Of a stretch of 64,000 nucleotides of DNA, positions 34,379 through 45,156 are shown piece by piece. The position numbers were made by a program, and so were the translations under genes. The notes under the pieces are model-generated. The model did not search any database and was not told the origin of the DNA. It saw only the letters and a list, made by a program, of their open reading frames with translations. Each line of letters begins with the position of its first letter. Position 1 is the first letter of the stretch. Source of the DNA: Sipunculus nudus (lineage: Eukaryota; Annelida; Sipuncula; Golfingiida; Sipunculidae); NCBI GenBank assembly GCA_026874595.1, contig CM049313.1, positions 72,164,659 through 72,228,658 on the forward strand, in the 5' to 3' direction.

Positions 34379-34726
34379 TGCATCACTTAACATCTCCTGA
34401 TCAGCTCACTGTTGCTGGAGCAGCACAGTGGCAGATCGATATCCAGGATCAGACGAACTAGGTCGGCCTAATTGTATTCTTCGGCCATATCCGATTATTC
34501 ACAATCTTTCGGTGTTCTTGTACTCATTTTAACCCTGCAAATGGCCCGCAGTGGGTGACTGCTGAACCAATCGGCTGATTCATACGGCGCTGAAAACGGG
34601 GCTCATCTCCCAAGAGGCGACATACAGGAAATTACACGAATTTACAACAGGTCCATTCTATACTTAAGATCATTCCAAAAATAAAACAAAACGGGGAGTC
34701 TAATTTCAACTGCGCCTGTTTCATCA

Positions 34727-34733
34727 GGTAAGT
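34727..34733 (+). other. Donor of a likely non-coding first exon
   Basis: TTTCATCAG/GTAAGTCTTT is a near-perfect 5' splice site 1.28 kb before the acceptor at 36,011. I infer a 5' UTR exon ending at 34,727. Its start is unknown and may lie between 34.2 and 34.6 kb. Confidence 0.45.
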
Positions 34734-34954
34734 CTTTGGTATTTTAAATGTAGTTAAATATTTTTGCTTTACCACGCTGGTTCCGGTACGTTCAGCCTCT
34801 GGAACATGGACATAAATCTAATAAAACCCTCTAAGCCTCAACAAACTCACCTGTCACCCCAATAAGACAGTCCTTTAGAACAATCTTTAGATTAATGTTA
34901 TACAGAGTTCAGATGGGTCAGACTTTGAGGTTGATCTCACCTTAATGCATACAA

Positions 34955-34995
34955 AAAGTCTCTCTCTCTCTCTCATACACACATGCATACACAGC
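34955..34995 (+). repeat. (TC)n and CA-rich microsatellite
   Basis: TCTCTCTCTCTCTC followed by ATACACACATGCATACACA. Confidence 0.8.
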
Positions 34996-35289
34996 GCACG
35001 TTCAGCCATGGATGTTTGACGGGCTACTTCTGTGATCGAAAATTCCTTGAAATATCGTTTAATTTTCCCTTGATTTATTGTTAATTTTTAACTGCCTGGT
35101 TCCATTTGGAACCCATCAGTGTGTAAAAGCGTCCATCTTTAATTCAAATCCATCTTTTTTGGAGGTGTCCAGGTTCCTCAGCTGTTCTAAATTTATCTGC
35201 ATTTATAATTATTAATATGTTTTAATTTCCAATATATCAATATTATTTCGAATAACAGGGGAGTGATTACATTGACAATGTCCCACCTT

Positions 35290-35480
35290 TTGCCAAAACG
35301 ACCAGGGGGGGGGGGATCCAGCCCCTATTTTTATTTTGTCTGTCTGGACCCCCTCCCCCCTTTCCGGACCTGGGAACCTTCTTTTAGGTATTGCCATCAA
35401 TCCTCTTGGGTTTGACCCCCCCCACCCCCACCCCCCTCCCCCCCTTTTTTTCCCTTAATCCTGGATCCGCTCCTAGTTAG
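35290..35480. repeat. Dispersed repeat with G/C homopolymers
   Basis: GGGGGGGGATCCAGCCCCTA, TTTCCGGACCTGGGAA and a terminal CTGGATCCGCTCCT. A related copy lies at 37,885-38,095. Confidence 0.55.
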
Positions 35481-36028
35481 CGATTGTTGGGACGCCAGGG
35501 TTTCAGTGGTTGCCTCAATGATTTAACAAGAAAATCAAAATAATCATAATTGAAGAAAAACATTTTCTATATTGATTCTATATTGAACCTTCTTATGATA
35601 ACCAGTTGGTATCACAAAAATGTTTACTATTCTGAATCTCTTTGCCTTGAAACAACGCTGATCCAACGTATGTGAATGAACTGTATTTATACCCTTCAAT
35701 ACACGTATGTATATATATACTCACGACATTCATTGGTACATTCAGAAGCCCAAGTGCATTGTGGGGAAATGAATTCTTTACATACATTATCTAAAATGTC
35801 GTAGTTTTACTCGTTTGCATGATTCTGGGCGAGATTATAGAACTTTGGTTTCTTTGTAGTTTTTTTTAAATAACTAAAGTAACCTGCATGGCTTATAAAT
35901 GAATATATTGAAAATTTAAAGTATAATGTAACAGAAAGGAGTTTCTTTCAAATATATTTTGCAATTCTTTGTCAGAGGCTCGAGTTGTTTTGTTATCCAT
36001 TTTCATTCCAGATATTCAACTTAGCAGC

Positions 36029-36226
36029 ATGGCAGACGAAAATGCAGAATTCAACCAGTTTAACTTTTGGCGGGAGGTGTTGCCTGACATTGAAGATGAC
36101 CTTTCGCTGATGTCTGAAGCAGACGACAACAGCAGTATGGCGGGCGACTTCTCAGAGGACGAAGACCAAGAGTACAACTCATTCAACTTCTGGAAAATGC
36201 CAATACCGGAGTTAGAAATTATGTAA
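36029..36226 (+). CDS. MLLT11/AF1q-like small acidic protein, 65 aa
   Basis: An acceptor TTCATTCCAG at 36,011 precedes a 17-nt leader and the start ATG at 36,029; the upstream in-frame ATG at 35,969 lies in the inferred intron. The protein is strongly acidic, with two copies of one motif: FNQFNFWREVLPDI near the N-terminus and YNSFNFWKMPIPELEIM at the C-terminus, separated by an Asp/Glu/Ser linker. The (F)NFW-[RK]-x-P-I-P-E-L pattern is what I recall of vertebrate MLLT11 (about 90 residues), which also carries two such motifs. No signal peptide or membrane segment. Function is unknown in invertebrates; homology is inferred from motif only. Confidence 0.65.
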   Translation: MADENAEFNQFNFWREVLPDIEDDLSLMSEADDNSSMAGDFSEDEDQEYNSFNFWKMPIPELEIM

Positions 36227-36432
36227 AAAAAGGAGAATGCCCTGCAGAACTGTACTAGTCTTGCTCTGGCCTCTGCAAAGAGGAGAAGTAGACGTACCAC
36301 AGTGTCACTCAATGTCTACCCATATTTTATACACGTGTATGCAATGATACCTGTGATTTATTTTAGCTTCATATATTTAAAGCTTGCGGCTTCAGTTTTA
36401 TTACAGGAAGACATGAGGTTTCCTTCAACCAT

Positions 36433-36438
36433 AATAAA
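36433..36438 (+). terminator. Candidate poly(A) signal of the MLLT11-like gene
   Basis: AATAAA about 205 bp after the stop codon. Confidence 0.4.
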
Positions 36439-36509
36439 TATTTCGAACACTGCAAACTTATATTTCAGAAAATACGAAATAAAAAGAAAAATGTGTGAAC
36501 GGTAAGTAT

Positions 36510-37880
36510 GAACTCCTTAATTCTCTTAAACTGAACGAATAATTCTCTGCGTATCGTTGTGACTGGAAACATAATGCACAGCACCGAGTATATATACCCA
36601 TGATGCTGGGCTTTTGGCTGCACTTGAAAGGAGAACGAAACAGGGCAATCATTATGGTTATTTCACAAGTTGACGTTCCAGTGACTACGTAAGAATGTAC
36701 AAATTCTTATCTTGCCGTCATTATCACCCAGTGTTGTATTGCCTCATTACATCTATTTTAATACCAAATGACAGCCTCTTTAAGACTTAGGAATTAAGCC
36801 TCTACGTGATACACGTAAGCAGTAGCTGACATTTGAAAGAAGAGGACAACGTTTACTCTACAGGTTCCAATGATAAACACTAACTGGCACGAACCATCAG
36901 TCAACAAATCATAAGAATCATGAGAATAGAATGAACCCAAAATTTACTCTTGTGTCTTGGGGTTTTTTTACTGGGCATGCTGGGGGGATTTTCGAAGAGC
37001 ATATCTGAAATTGGCTATTCAAGAATGACGTCATCAAAGACTGTCAAGCCAGCATGCAATCAGATTACACCAAACGAATCGAGACAAATATGCTTGTGCG
37101 CAGGCACTGCCGAACTTGCCCAGTTGGTCACAGAAGGTGTTTGTATGGTTAAACAAGAGTAGCCTACATTTTCGGATTTTGGAGCGGAGATAACAATTTT
37201 GCATTCGAACTGCAAACAAAGACTGTGAAAACTCTCTTCAACAAAAACACAATAAAATATATCAAAACGTGCCGCAAAATGACTTGAAAAATTTCACATG
37301 GACATAGAAAATGAAAAATGAACAAGTTTGGTTTACGTCGAGTTACGCCAAGCTGACATTTGCAGCATTAATTTTATTTCTGCTTACTCACCGATGATTT
37401 TGGCAGTCTTTGTCGAGAACTGATTTTGTGTGATATACATTTTTCACAATTTACAATATTTCAGCGCAGTGATGTTAATTATGTGTGTGTGGGGGGGGGG
37501 GGGGAACAGACGAAAGGATGCTTTAAGAGTGCGGAAGACTCTTTGAATAGCTGTTGAACAAAATTAAGAATAATTTGGTCTGCATAAGGATTCAAAGAAC
37601 ATTACTTACTGGCGACGTGATACCTGGCTCGAGTATTTATTAATACATCATGCAGAGGGAGACAATAAAAGAATATGCCTCATAAAAAATACCAAACACG
37701 AGATGATACGATATTTGACTCGATATTAAATTTACACCAGACTTGAATAATTCTCCGATCAAAAAAAAAAATACACCACTTACAAACTTCAGTAGCCTAC
37801 CACTGTTACCGCCTTCCCATTTCGATTGGTTAGCTGATAATGCTAGCTTGGCGATAAAGTGAGTACTAATGAGGGAAGGA
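36510..37880. other. Intergenic, no recognised feature
   Basis: Includes a GTGTGTGT then poly-G run at about 37,482-37,503. No coding or RNA signal seen. Confidence 0.45.
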
Positions 37881-37884
37881 AGAA

Positions 37885-38095
37885 TGGAAGAAGCGGATCC
37901 GGGGGGGGGGGGCATGGCGATCCGGACCCCCCCCCCTCCTTTCCGCCATTTTCAGTCGGAGCAACCTTTTTAAGCGGTCTAGACCCCCCTCCCCCCGCCC
38001 TTTTCGGGACCTGGGGATTTTTTATGTTTTGTCTAAAGTCCTCCTTGGGTGGACTTCTTTTTCTAAATCGTTGATCAGCCCCTGCATGGATTCCT
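37885..38095. repeat. Dispersed repeat with G/C homopolymers, second copy
   Basis: GGATCCGGGGGGGG, GGACCCCCCCCC and TTTTCGGGACCTGGGGA resemble 35,290-35,480. Confidence 0.5.
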
Positions 38096-38108
38096 GGCCT
38101 TTTTATGA

Positions 38109-38221
38109 TCCAGAACTGGACTGTTCGAGGCCTTTTTTTATAATCTTATGTATAATGCTGCCCCGTTACACATAACACAGACATCATATTATAAACAAGC
38201 CCCGAACAGTCCAGTTCTGGA
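38109..38221. mobile_element. Small inverted-repeat element (113 bp)
   Basis: TCCAGAACTGGACTGTTCGA at the left is mirrored by CGAACAGTCCAGTTCTGGA at the right, giving a long hairpin typical of a MITE. Confidence 0.75.
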
Positions 38222-38529
38222 CTAGCCCTTTTATTGCCTATAACTCCTACATGCCGCCAAGCAGATGTCTTACATTTTTCTCTCATGAATCGATCTCGCT
38301 GTGCAAGTTGGTGACCAATTAAAGTCAGTGATTGTGCTAATGATTGCTTCGGTGTTAATACTTTAATCACTTAATGAAACTGCCTTATTATATACTATTC
38401 GTCACTGGATCATTGGTTCAAATTACTTGTGACGCACACACACCTACACACACACACACCGTCATTGTGTCTTACAACTATCCCGGATGCCCTGTCAAAT
38501 CTAGAAGAATAAAGCATTTATAACCACGT

Positions 38530-38935
38530 GTGTGAATCTGTGTTGTTTTTTAATGGGATGTTCGGTAGTAGCATATAGGTGCGCTCCTCACTTATCGGTT
38601 ATGCACTGCAGTCGTCCCAGTTTGATGGCCCAGCTTACAATCATTTTTGCATGGTGCCCATCTGTTCATCTGCCTAGGGTTAAAAATCACTCATATCTCA
38701 GCAGGGGTTTGACTTATCCACCTGAAATTTTGCATATGTGTACATCTTTAATAGTTTCTCTTTAAATATCAGGTGGCGCCGCCTACAATCATGTTTACAT
38801 GGCAGGCATCCTTGCTAATATGCAACACATTTCACTCTCTTTCCTCTTGCCACTCCATCCATGCCTCACTTCATCCGTCCCACTCTGATTTAGGCTTATA
38901 CACGATTGTCGACTACTCGTATTCTAGTTTCTGAC
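38530..38935. repeat. Dispersed element end plus GGTGGCGCC monomer
   Basis: CTCATATCTCAGCAGG, CCTGAAATTTTGCATATG and AGGTGGCGCCGCCT, then a right flank (CCTCACTTCATCC to GTCGACTACTCGTATTCTAG) that is the inverse of 58,027-58,140. It is a short copy of the element described at 58,027. Confidence 0.6.
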
Positions 38936-39245
38936 ATGTACAGATGAACTATATATGGGAATATTTATGGGTTATATGAAGAAAAACATAAAGAGTGGTT
39001 TTGTTATTAGGCAGTCCTGAAGTATGATAATAGGTTTCAAATGGATAATTGAGGTTTATCCTTAATTTCTCGAAGTCGCAGTGACCCAATTTACGGTTTG
39101 GTAGGAGATCTTGGAGACAACAGTATGCCGAATTTTGGATTCGTAGGCCTAATGCTTTCAAAACGTGCCAGTCTAGCGGACGAATGGACGATCGGATCAT
39201 GGACCAGGACTATAGCTCAGATGACTTATAGTCAGCTTAGCTAAA
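38936..39245. repeat. Dispersed CAGCTGAG-family repeat
   Basis: Contains GGCAGTCCTGAAGT, GGTAGGAGATCTTGGAGACA, CAAAACGTGCC and a terminal AGTCAGCTTAGCTAAAAAT. The same family recurs at 41.05-42.37, 57.05-57.60, 60.04-60.19 and 61.3-62.2 kb. Confidence 0.7.
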
Positions 39246-40040
39246 AATAGGTCGGACATAAAACAATGCCTAATGCGAACCTGTGTAACGGAATATACAG
39301 CAGGTATAGTTCTTGTGATACAGTAAACTTGACCGTTATTTAAAATGTACATGCTTAATATGCAAGTGGATGTGTGACAATATCATGTAAAAGCAAGTAC
39401 TATAAATCATGAACCTGAGTATAAGTACAACAAAAATAATATGTACTTGAGCCAAGCCTGATGCAGTGTTATCAGACTAAAACATTCTCACATACCTAAA
39501 AAGTCTCGCACCTCTTCTCGGTGCAGCTTGGTTCAGCAAGTGCAAACACCAACATATTGTTTCAAATCCATATCATTGCTTATCATATCCCAGAATTAAT
39601 CGTTATCAATAAATTTTTACTGACTGGTTTTAAACCATAGCTTACTGCAGCCAACAAGCGGTCGCATGTATCCACTGATTCCCAGAGCTTTGGACCAAGT
39701 GATGCTTGGAATGTCAATGGGCAATGGTAACTAATGCGAATGATTTATGTGTCATTTTCACTTAAAATAATTCACACATGGATGTGACACAAAACCAATT
39801 GCAAAAACCACTCCAAAAGAGCATTAATTTATTCAACAACAAGGCATAAAGGCCTAATGTGAACCTTTTCAAAGGGATATACACCATGTATACATTTTCC
39901 ATGATAACATGCTTGAACAATATTTGAAAAGTTCTTGATTTATTTTCAATTACGTGTGACATGCACATGTACAATGTAAGTACTAAACATTTTAAACTCA
40001 AGTTCAATCTCCAATTACACAAACGTCAATTCTGAAATAC
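39246..40040. other. Intergenic, no gene seen
   Basis: AT-rich. It contains GTACTTGAGCCAAGCCTG at about 39,445-39,462, a hAT-like terminus without an identified partner. Confidence 0.4.
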
Positions 40041-40044
40041 TGGC

Positions 40045-40450
40045 ATGGATGTACACAACAGAAAAATTATTATAGGTGCCGCAACCAGTCTTGTGTATGA
40101 GAAAGTCATGGAAGATGCATTGAAATGTACACTTTCAGGCAGATGCTTCAAACCTCTCTTGAGCTATATGCACAGATGTATGAAACCCAAAACAATCGTA
40201 GGTGGCGCTACAAGTCTTGAATATGACAAATCTATCCGTGATGCATAAATATGCCTAATTCCTAGCAGATGTGTCAAATATCTCATAAGAAATATGCAGG
40301 GATATACACTGCAAAAAGTTTGGTAGGTGGTAAAACCAGTCTTGTATATGACGAAGCTATCTGAAAAGTAGAGATATGCACAATTTCTGGATGATATATC
40401 AAATCCCTCTTGAGAAATAAGCAGGAACATACACTATGCAACTATCATTG
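40045..40450 (-). repeat. Dispersed monomers, inverse orientation
   Basis: Segments such as AGGTGGCGCTACAAGTCTTG and TGAGAAATATGCAGG are reverse copies of the monomers at 1-1,740. Confidence 0.55.
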
Positions 40451-40565
40451 TGGGTGGCGAGAATAGTCTTCTGTAGGATAAAGCCATCAAAGAAAGCCAT
40501 CAAAGATGCATGGACAAGTTAAAATGATAGGTTAATACAACAAACTTCTCTTGAGTCATGTGCAC

Positions 40566-42423
40566 CAGAGTTGGGTCCAAAAGTACTCGTACAAAACAAA
40601 AAAGTTAAGGTTGGCCACAATTCAATACAATTTAATATACTCAGAACCTGTTCATCATAACATAAACTCAGCATAATACAACATTAAGTAAATTGTATAT
40701 CTTGTCCTGGCTAAGAAATATATTTTTGAGAAACTATGAGACCAGATGTAATTTCAATGCAAACCCTCTTCTATAATAAGTTAATGCTTTGATATATTTC
40801 AACTGTATATGGCCTGTTTATATATGCCCTAGAGTTTGCATTTCGCCTCAGTATTCTGATTAAGCATAACACAACATTGTATATAGTTTATTTTGTCTGG
40901 GTTTTTTCATTGAAAAAATATTTTTAACTTTGTGAGTATATATTTAATTTAATAACATCATTTAGCAAGTTTGGTTACAAAAAGTACTCATTAAAGTACT
41001 GATGAGAACATTTTGAGTACTCTGTACACGTACTCAAGTAATTTTGAAAACAAGGGACCCATGGGTCACGTTGCTCAGCTGTATTTTGGAAAATATTAGC
41101 AACTGCAAAATATTTTTTATATCTTTTGGTTTTTAATGTATATGAACTTTTGAAAAGCTAAGAGAAAATGGCCCTGCTAAAATGAAACTATGTATATTAT
41201 AGAATAATGGACGTGAGCTAAAGCACATGCACTGTGAAATAAATGAAACCTGACGCCTGAAACCATTTAATGATGCACCAAGGGAAAAAATGGGCCTACG
41301 GTAAGTGTTATATAAAAGTTACATTTCATAAACAAATAATGTGTGAAGGTAATTAAGTTTTCAAAAGTTAAATATATGGCCATATGAGTTAAAAATTAAT
41401 CCAACAAAGTTTGACCAGTATTCCTGATTTTAAAACTAAGTTTAACAGTGTTAATTTACACCTAGGCCCGGCCAACTTAAAGAGATATGAATGAAATGCT
41501 AAAAAGTATTTATAGCTTCTTAAATCTTGTCAGTTAGAGGGCTTTCCCTAGTGATGGGATTACATAATAACACCCTGGGGAGCATAGAGAGCTGCACTGA
41601 ATGACCTTCAGTGACCAAAGTGGACTGCTTGACAAAGTAAGGGAATACAACAAGAGCCTCCAATAAAAATTTAATAACTAGCCTTATTTTGCAGCTTTTA
41701 TTTTCAAATTTCAGAATTAAACCGATTAAATCCTTATGTGTACATGCTGTGAAAATTAAATCCACAGTGCTTACAGGAATAAAACGTGCTGTGGCCAAAG
41801 TTGGATAAAATTTAAGGTACTGATTTTATATATTAATGCTAATAACTTAAATAAATTGAAAAATTCAGATCTAATTTTCCGTATACAATTGAATCTTGAT
41901 TAAATGAACTTATATCCCTGAAAAAGGTCTCTAGGATCAGCAATTCTTATGTTATGTGAGTAAATATATTTCCTCATTTTTTACAAGGTACATTATGTTT
42001 GGGCCAATAACTTTAACATATTAGGCAATACTGACCTAATTTTTTGATTGTACATAGGAAATATATGGAAGAATATGAATATTTACTATGATCAAATTCA
42101 GATCAATGGTTTTGATATAAGGCAGTCTAGAACTGTAACAATGGGGTTTTAATGGAAAACGGAGGTTTTTCCTTAATATCTCAAAGGAACGAAGTCTAAG
42201 TGACCCAATTTTCAGTATGGTAGGAGATTTTGGGGACATCTAACTGTATGCAAAATTTTGGATTTGTAGGTCCAACGGTTTCAAAACGTGCCCTGTTAAC
42301 GGACGAACGGACAGACAAAGGACCATGACTATTGCTCAGATGACTTACAGTCAGCTGAGCTAAAAATGCACAAGTACTCATAATTGTACTCTAGTACTTT
42401 TAAAGTACTTGGACCCAACTCTG
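40566..42423. mobile_element. hAT-like element with perfect 8-bp target duplication
   Basis: Left end CAGAGTTGGGTCCAAAAGTA, right end GTACTTGGACCCAACTCTG, flanked on both sides by ATGTGCAC (40,558-40,565 and 42,424-42,431). Length, TIR and 8-bp duplication fit the hAT superfamily. No transposase ORF. The interior from about 41,050 to 42,366 is a CAGCTGAG-family repeat nested inside. Confidence 0.85.
41050..42366. repeat. CAGCTGAG-family element nested in hAT-like element
   Basis: Runs from CAAGGGACCCATGGGTCAC with GCTCAGCTG to ACTTACAGTCAGCTGAGCTA, i.e. inverted CAGCTGA motifs at its two ends. It is the most complete copy in the window. No coding capacity recognised. Confidence 0.65.
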
Positions 42424-43789
42424 ATGTGCACTGGGCAGCCCAAGCTCAAATGAGGCAGGCAGTTGCCCCGAGTGAACCAAAAAAAATGTGAACTCTTGAC
42501 CTGTACCTGGCTGCACTGAGTGAACTCTTGCCTTCTGATACAGTTTGCAGTCTGCCAAAGCTGTAAATAGATCCAGACTTACCTCTGGCCTGTTCCCAAA
42601 TCTGAAACAGTTGTATGTCTGCCAAGCTATTTATAGATACAGACACAACCTTGGCCGGTTGGTAAATCTGTTTACACATACTGAAAGACTTTGGCATATT
42701 CATAAGATTTTTTTTCCAAATGTTTAAAAAGTAATAAAAGATGCAGTCCTTTCATTGTTAAAGGTCCATTAAAACAGCCAAAAATAAAGGCCTCCCAAGA
42801 ATAATTGTGCAATGTTACAGAAGCTGAAACAACAGTTTTGCAGAAGAAGACTATTGCAGCCTTCAGTTTAAAACAGAATGGGCTTACTAAAGGCCACAAA
42901 ACCAACTTCAGCTTTCAAAATCAAAAATCAATGAACCAAAGATATTCTTATACAACTTCAGCTTATCAATTTCATCATGAAACATTTATTTTGCTTAATG
43001 AATCTAAAATTATGAGATTTTTGTCTGTAAAAAACTGGTCGATGTAGGTGGCACCACATTTACTGGAATTTCAAATACAAGTCATGTGACAAACATTTGG
43101 TGATGCTAGCTCCTGTTGTTTCTCAGGTTGTAATGTTAGTACACTTACTTGGCCAAATGACTAAGTTCAAATTCATGTAACTCAGCCAAAATTCATCATA
43201 CTCAAACATTTAAACAAACTTGAGACAACTCATCTCTGGGATAATTTCTGTAATATATTGAACAATTTGGCTTAATGATTTCAGAGAAGAAGATTTGCAA
43301 ATGATTTTAGCTTTTTCCATGTAAAATATAAGTTAATGCAGGTCATGCCACAAAAAAACATACCACAACATTTGATATGTGACAGATTTTTGCATAAAAT
43401 TTGGAGATGCTAGCTCCTGCTATTCATGTGAAATTATGGGGTTAATGTACTGATGACTGATGACCCTCATACATAAATGGGTTGATGCAACCAATTCCTC
43501 AATTTCACCAAAACAAAAACAAAATTCATCAAACTGGATCCATTCAAACAAACTTTGAGAGATTGTTTCACAGATTATTTCTGTGAATTTTTTTTAAAAG
43601 GTTTTATAGCTTTTTTCCTATAAAATCTAAGTAAATGCAGATAGCAAAAAAGAGCATAATAAGCCACCAGTTTTTTTAGAAGACTGGTTTTATGCTTAAA
43701 ATTTGGTAATGCTAGCTCCTGCCATTTTTGAGATAGTATGGATTAATGTACAGACAACCCCACATCATTGCATAAGCTGATAGATTTGC

Positions 43790-44250
43790 TAAAAATAGAA
43801 AGGTAGATGTGCCACCTGTCTGGTCTATGAGTTTACTCTCCAAGATGGATGCAGTGGACATGCCAAATCAAAGACCAATATATTTGACCACTCCTGAGAT
43901 ATGAGCAATGGTACCCCAAAGTAAACGTATGTATAGATGCCACATGAAAATGACTGCAAATGGCACCACCAGTTTTCAGTACAAGATGGAGGTATCAAAG
44001 ATCTATGGTCAATTTCATCCCAATACATTGAACCAATCACTAAGATGAACAGATGGCAAATGCCACACAAAAATATTTGTTTGTGACACCACCAGTCTCG
44101 AGTATGAGATGGAGAAATCCAAAATCTATTAACATGCAAAATATCAGCTCAATACATTAAACCACTCCTGAAATATGAGCTGTTATCACTAAGACACCTC
44201 GGTTCATACTGCAAAAAAGGATTGCAGGTGACACCACCTGTCCTTGTTAT
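43790..44250 (-). repeat. Dispersed monomers, inverse orientation
   Basis: Repeated GGTGGCACCACC-like cores, CTCCTGAGATATGAGCA and ATGGAGGTATC segments. Reverse copies of the 1-1,740 family. Looser copies extend leftward to about 43,000. Confidence 0.6.
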
Positions 44251-44319
44251 GCACAACTACATAGGTGAGGAAATACCTATGCCGGGGTTCAGAAAGATCA
44301 GTCCAAGGGTCCCAGAGGA

Positions 44320-44420
44320 GTACTCAGGAAATGAACAGGGCAGCAAAACCAACATGAAAACATAGTACCCGCAAAACTGTTTTGATGGTTACAATAAAAG
44401 CCCCAGTCATACATTCACCG
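44320..44420. repeat. Terminal fragment of the 58-60 kb element
   Basis: GCAAAACTGTTTTGATGGTT and AAAACATAGTACCC match the tail near 59,990-60,035 of the large element. It ends the repeat cluster at 43.0-44.4 kb. Confidence 0.45.
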
Positions 44421-44768
44421 TACTGTTCATGGTATCCCCCCAGATAATCACTTTGCTAGGCACCTACCGTGTGTGCTTAAAACTACTGCAGCAATCATCC
44501 TGATATGGTTGAATTTGCTGAGGACCCCAAAGGATGCCCTGATATTAAGCAGTGTGATGTACCATGTGCCCCCATGCATTTGTGATTAGGGCTTAAAGAA
44601 CAACATACAATGTCAATCCCACACAACACTAGACTGTAATATATATATAACACTGAAGAAAGCAAGATGTATAGCGTATTCATAAAAGTTTTATTTACAA
44701 ATGTATTATAATATATGTTTTGTTTAACCTTTCAACCACTTAAGTTTGCATATATATATATTTACTTT

Positions 44769-44774
44769 TTTATT
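44769..44774 (-). terminator. Candidate UTP15 poly(A) signal
   Basis: TTTATT on the + strand, AATAAA on the - strand, 168 bp beyond the stop codon. Another AATAAA lies at 44,690-44,695. Confidence 0.4.
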
Positions 44775-44941
44775 TATAAAGACATGTATCACAGGATCAA
44801 GCTGAATTCCTGACATGGCCGTTGAACATCAATATTTCAACCCTTCTTCTAGGGTCAATGGCTGCCATTAGATAGTCCTCTCTGCAGCAATAATCTCTCA
44901 TCTAATCAACTGGGGTAGATACATGTCTGTTATACACAAGG

Positions 44942-45156
44942 TCATGAACTGCTCTCAGGTGCTATTACAGGTACCTGAGAAGTGTTTTTTGTTTGACTAG
45001 AGTAGGAATGTTCTGCGACTGCAAATAATGTGTCCATTGACCCCATGACTTCCATGAGCATTTTCATGTATTGAACCTCTTGATGGACGGTGTCTCGTAA
45101 CTTCTGTAAGGCTTCTCCAACCAAGGAGGACTCGCCGATCTGCTCTGCATAAATAT
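44942..45156 (-). CDS. UTP15: UTP15 terminal exon
   Basis: Encodes [20 protein letters not shown], then [20 protein letters not shown], a divergent Ser-rich tail and TGA. Acceptor TTTTTTGCAG. Confidence 0.95.

Noticed and set aside
37640-38074. Open frames with proline and glycine runs
   Set aside because: They arise from poly-G/poly-C tracts in a dispersed repeat.
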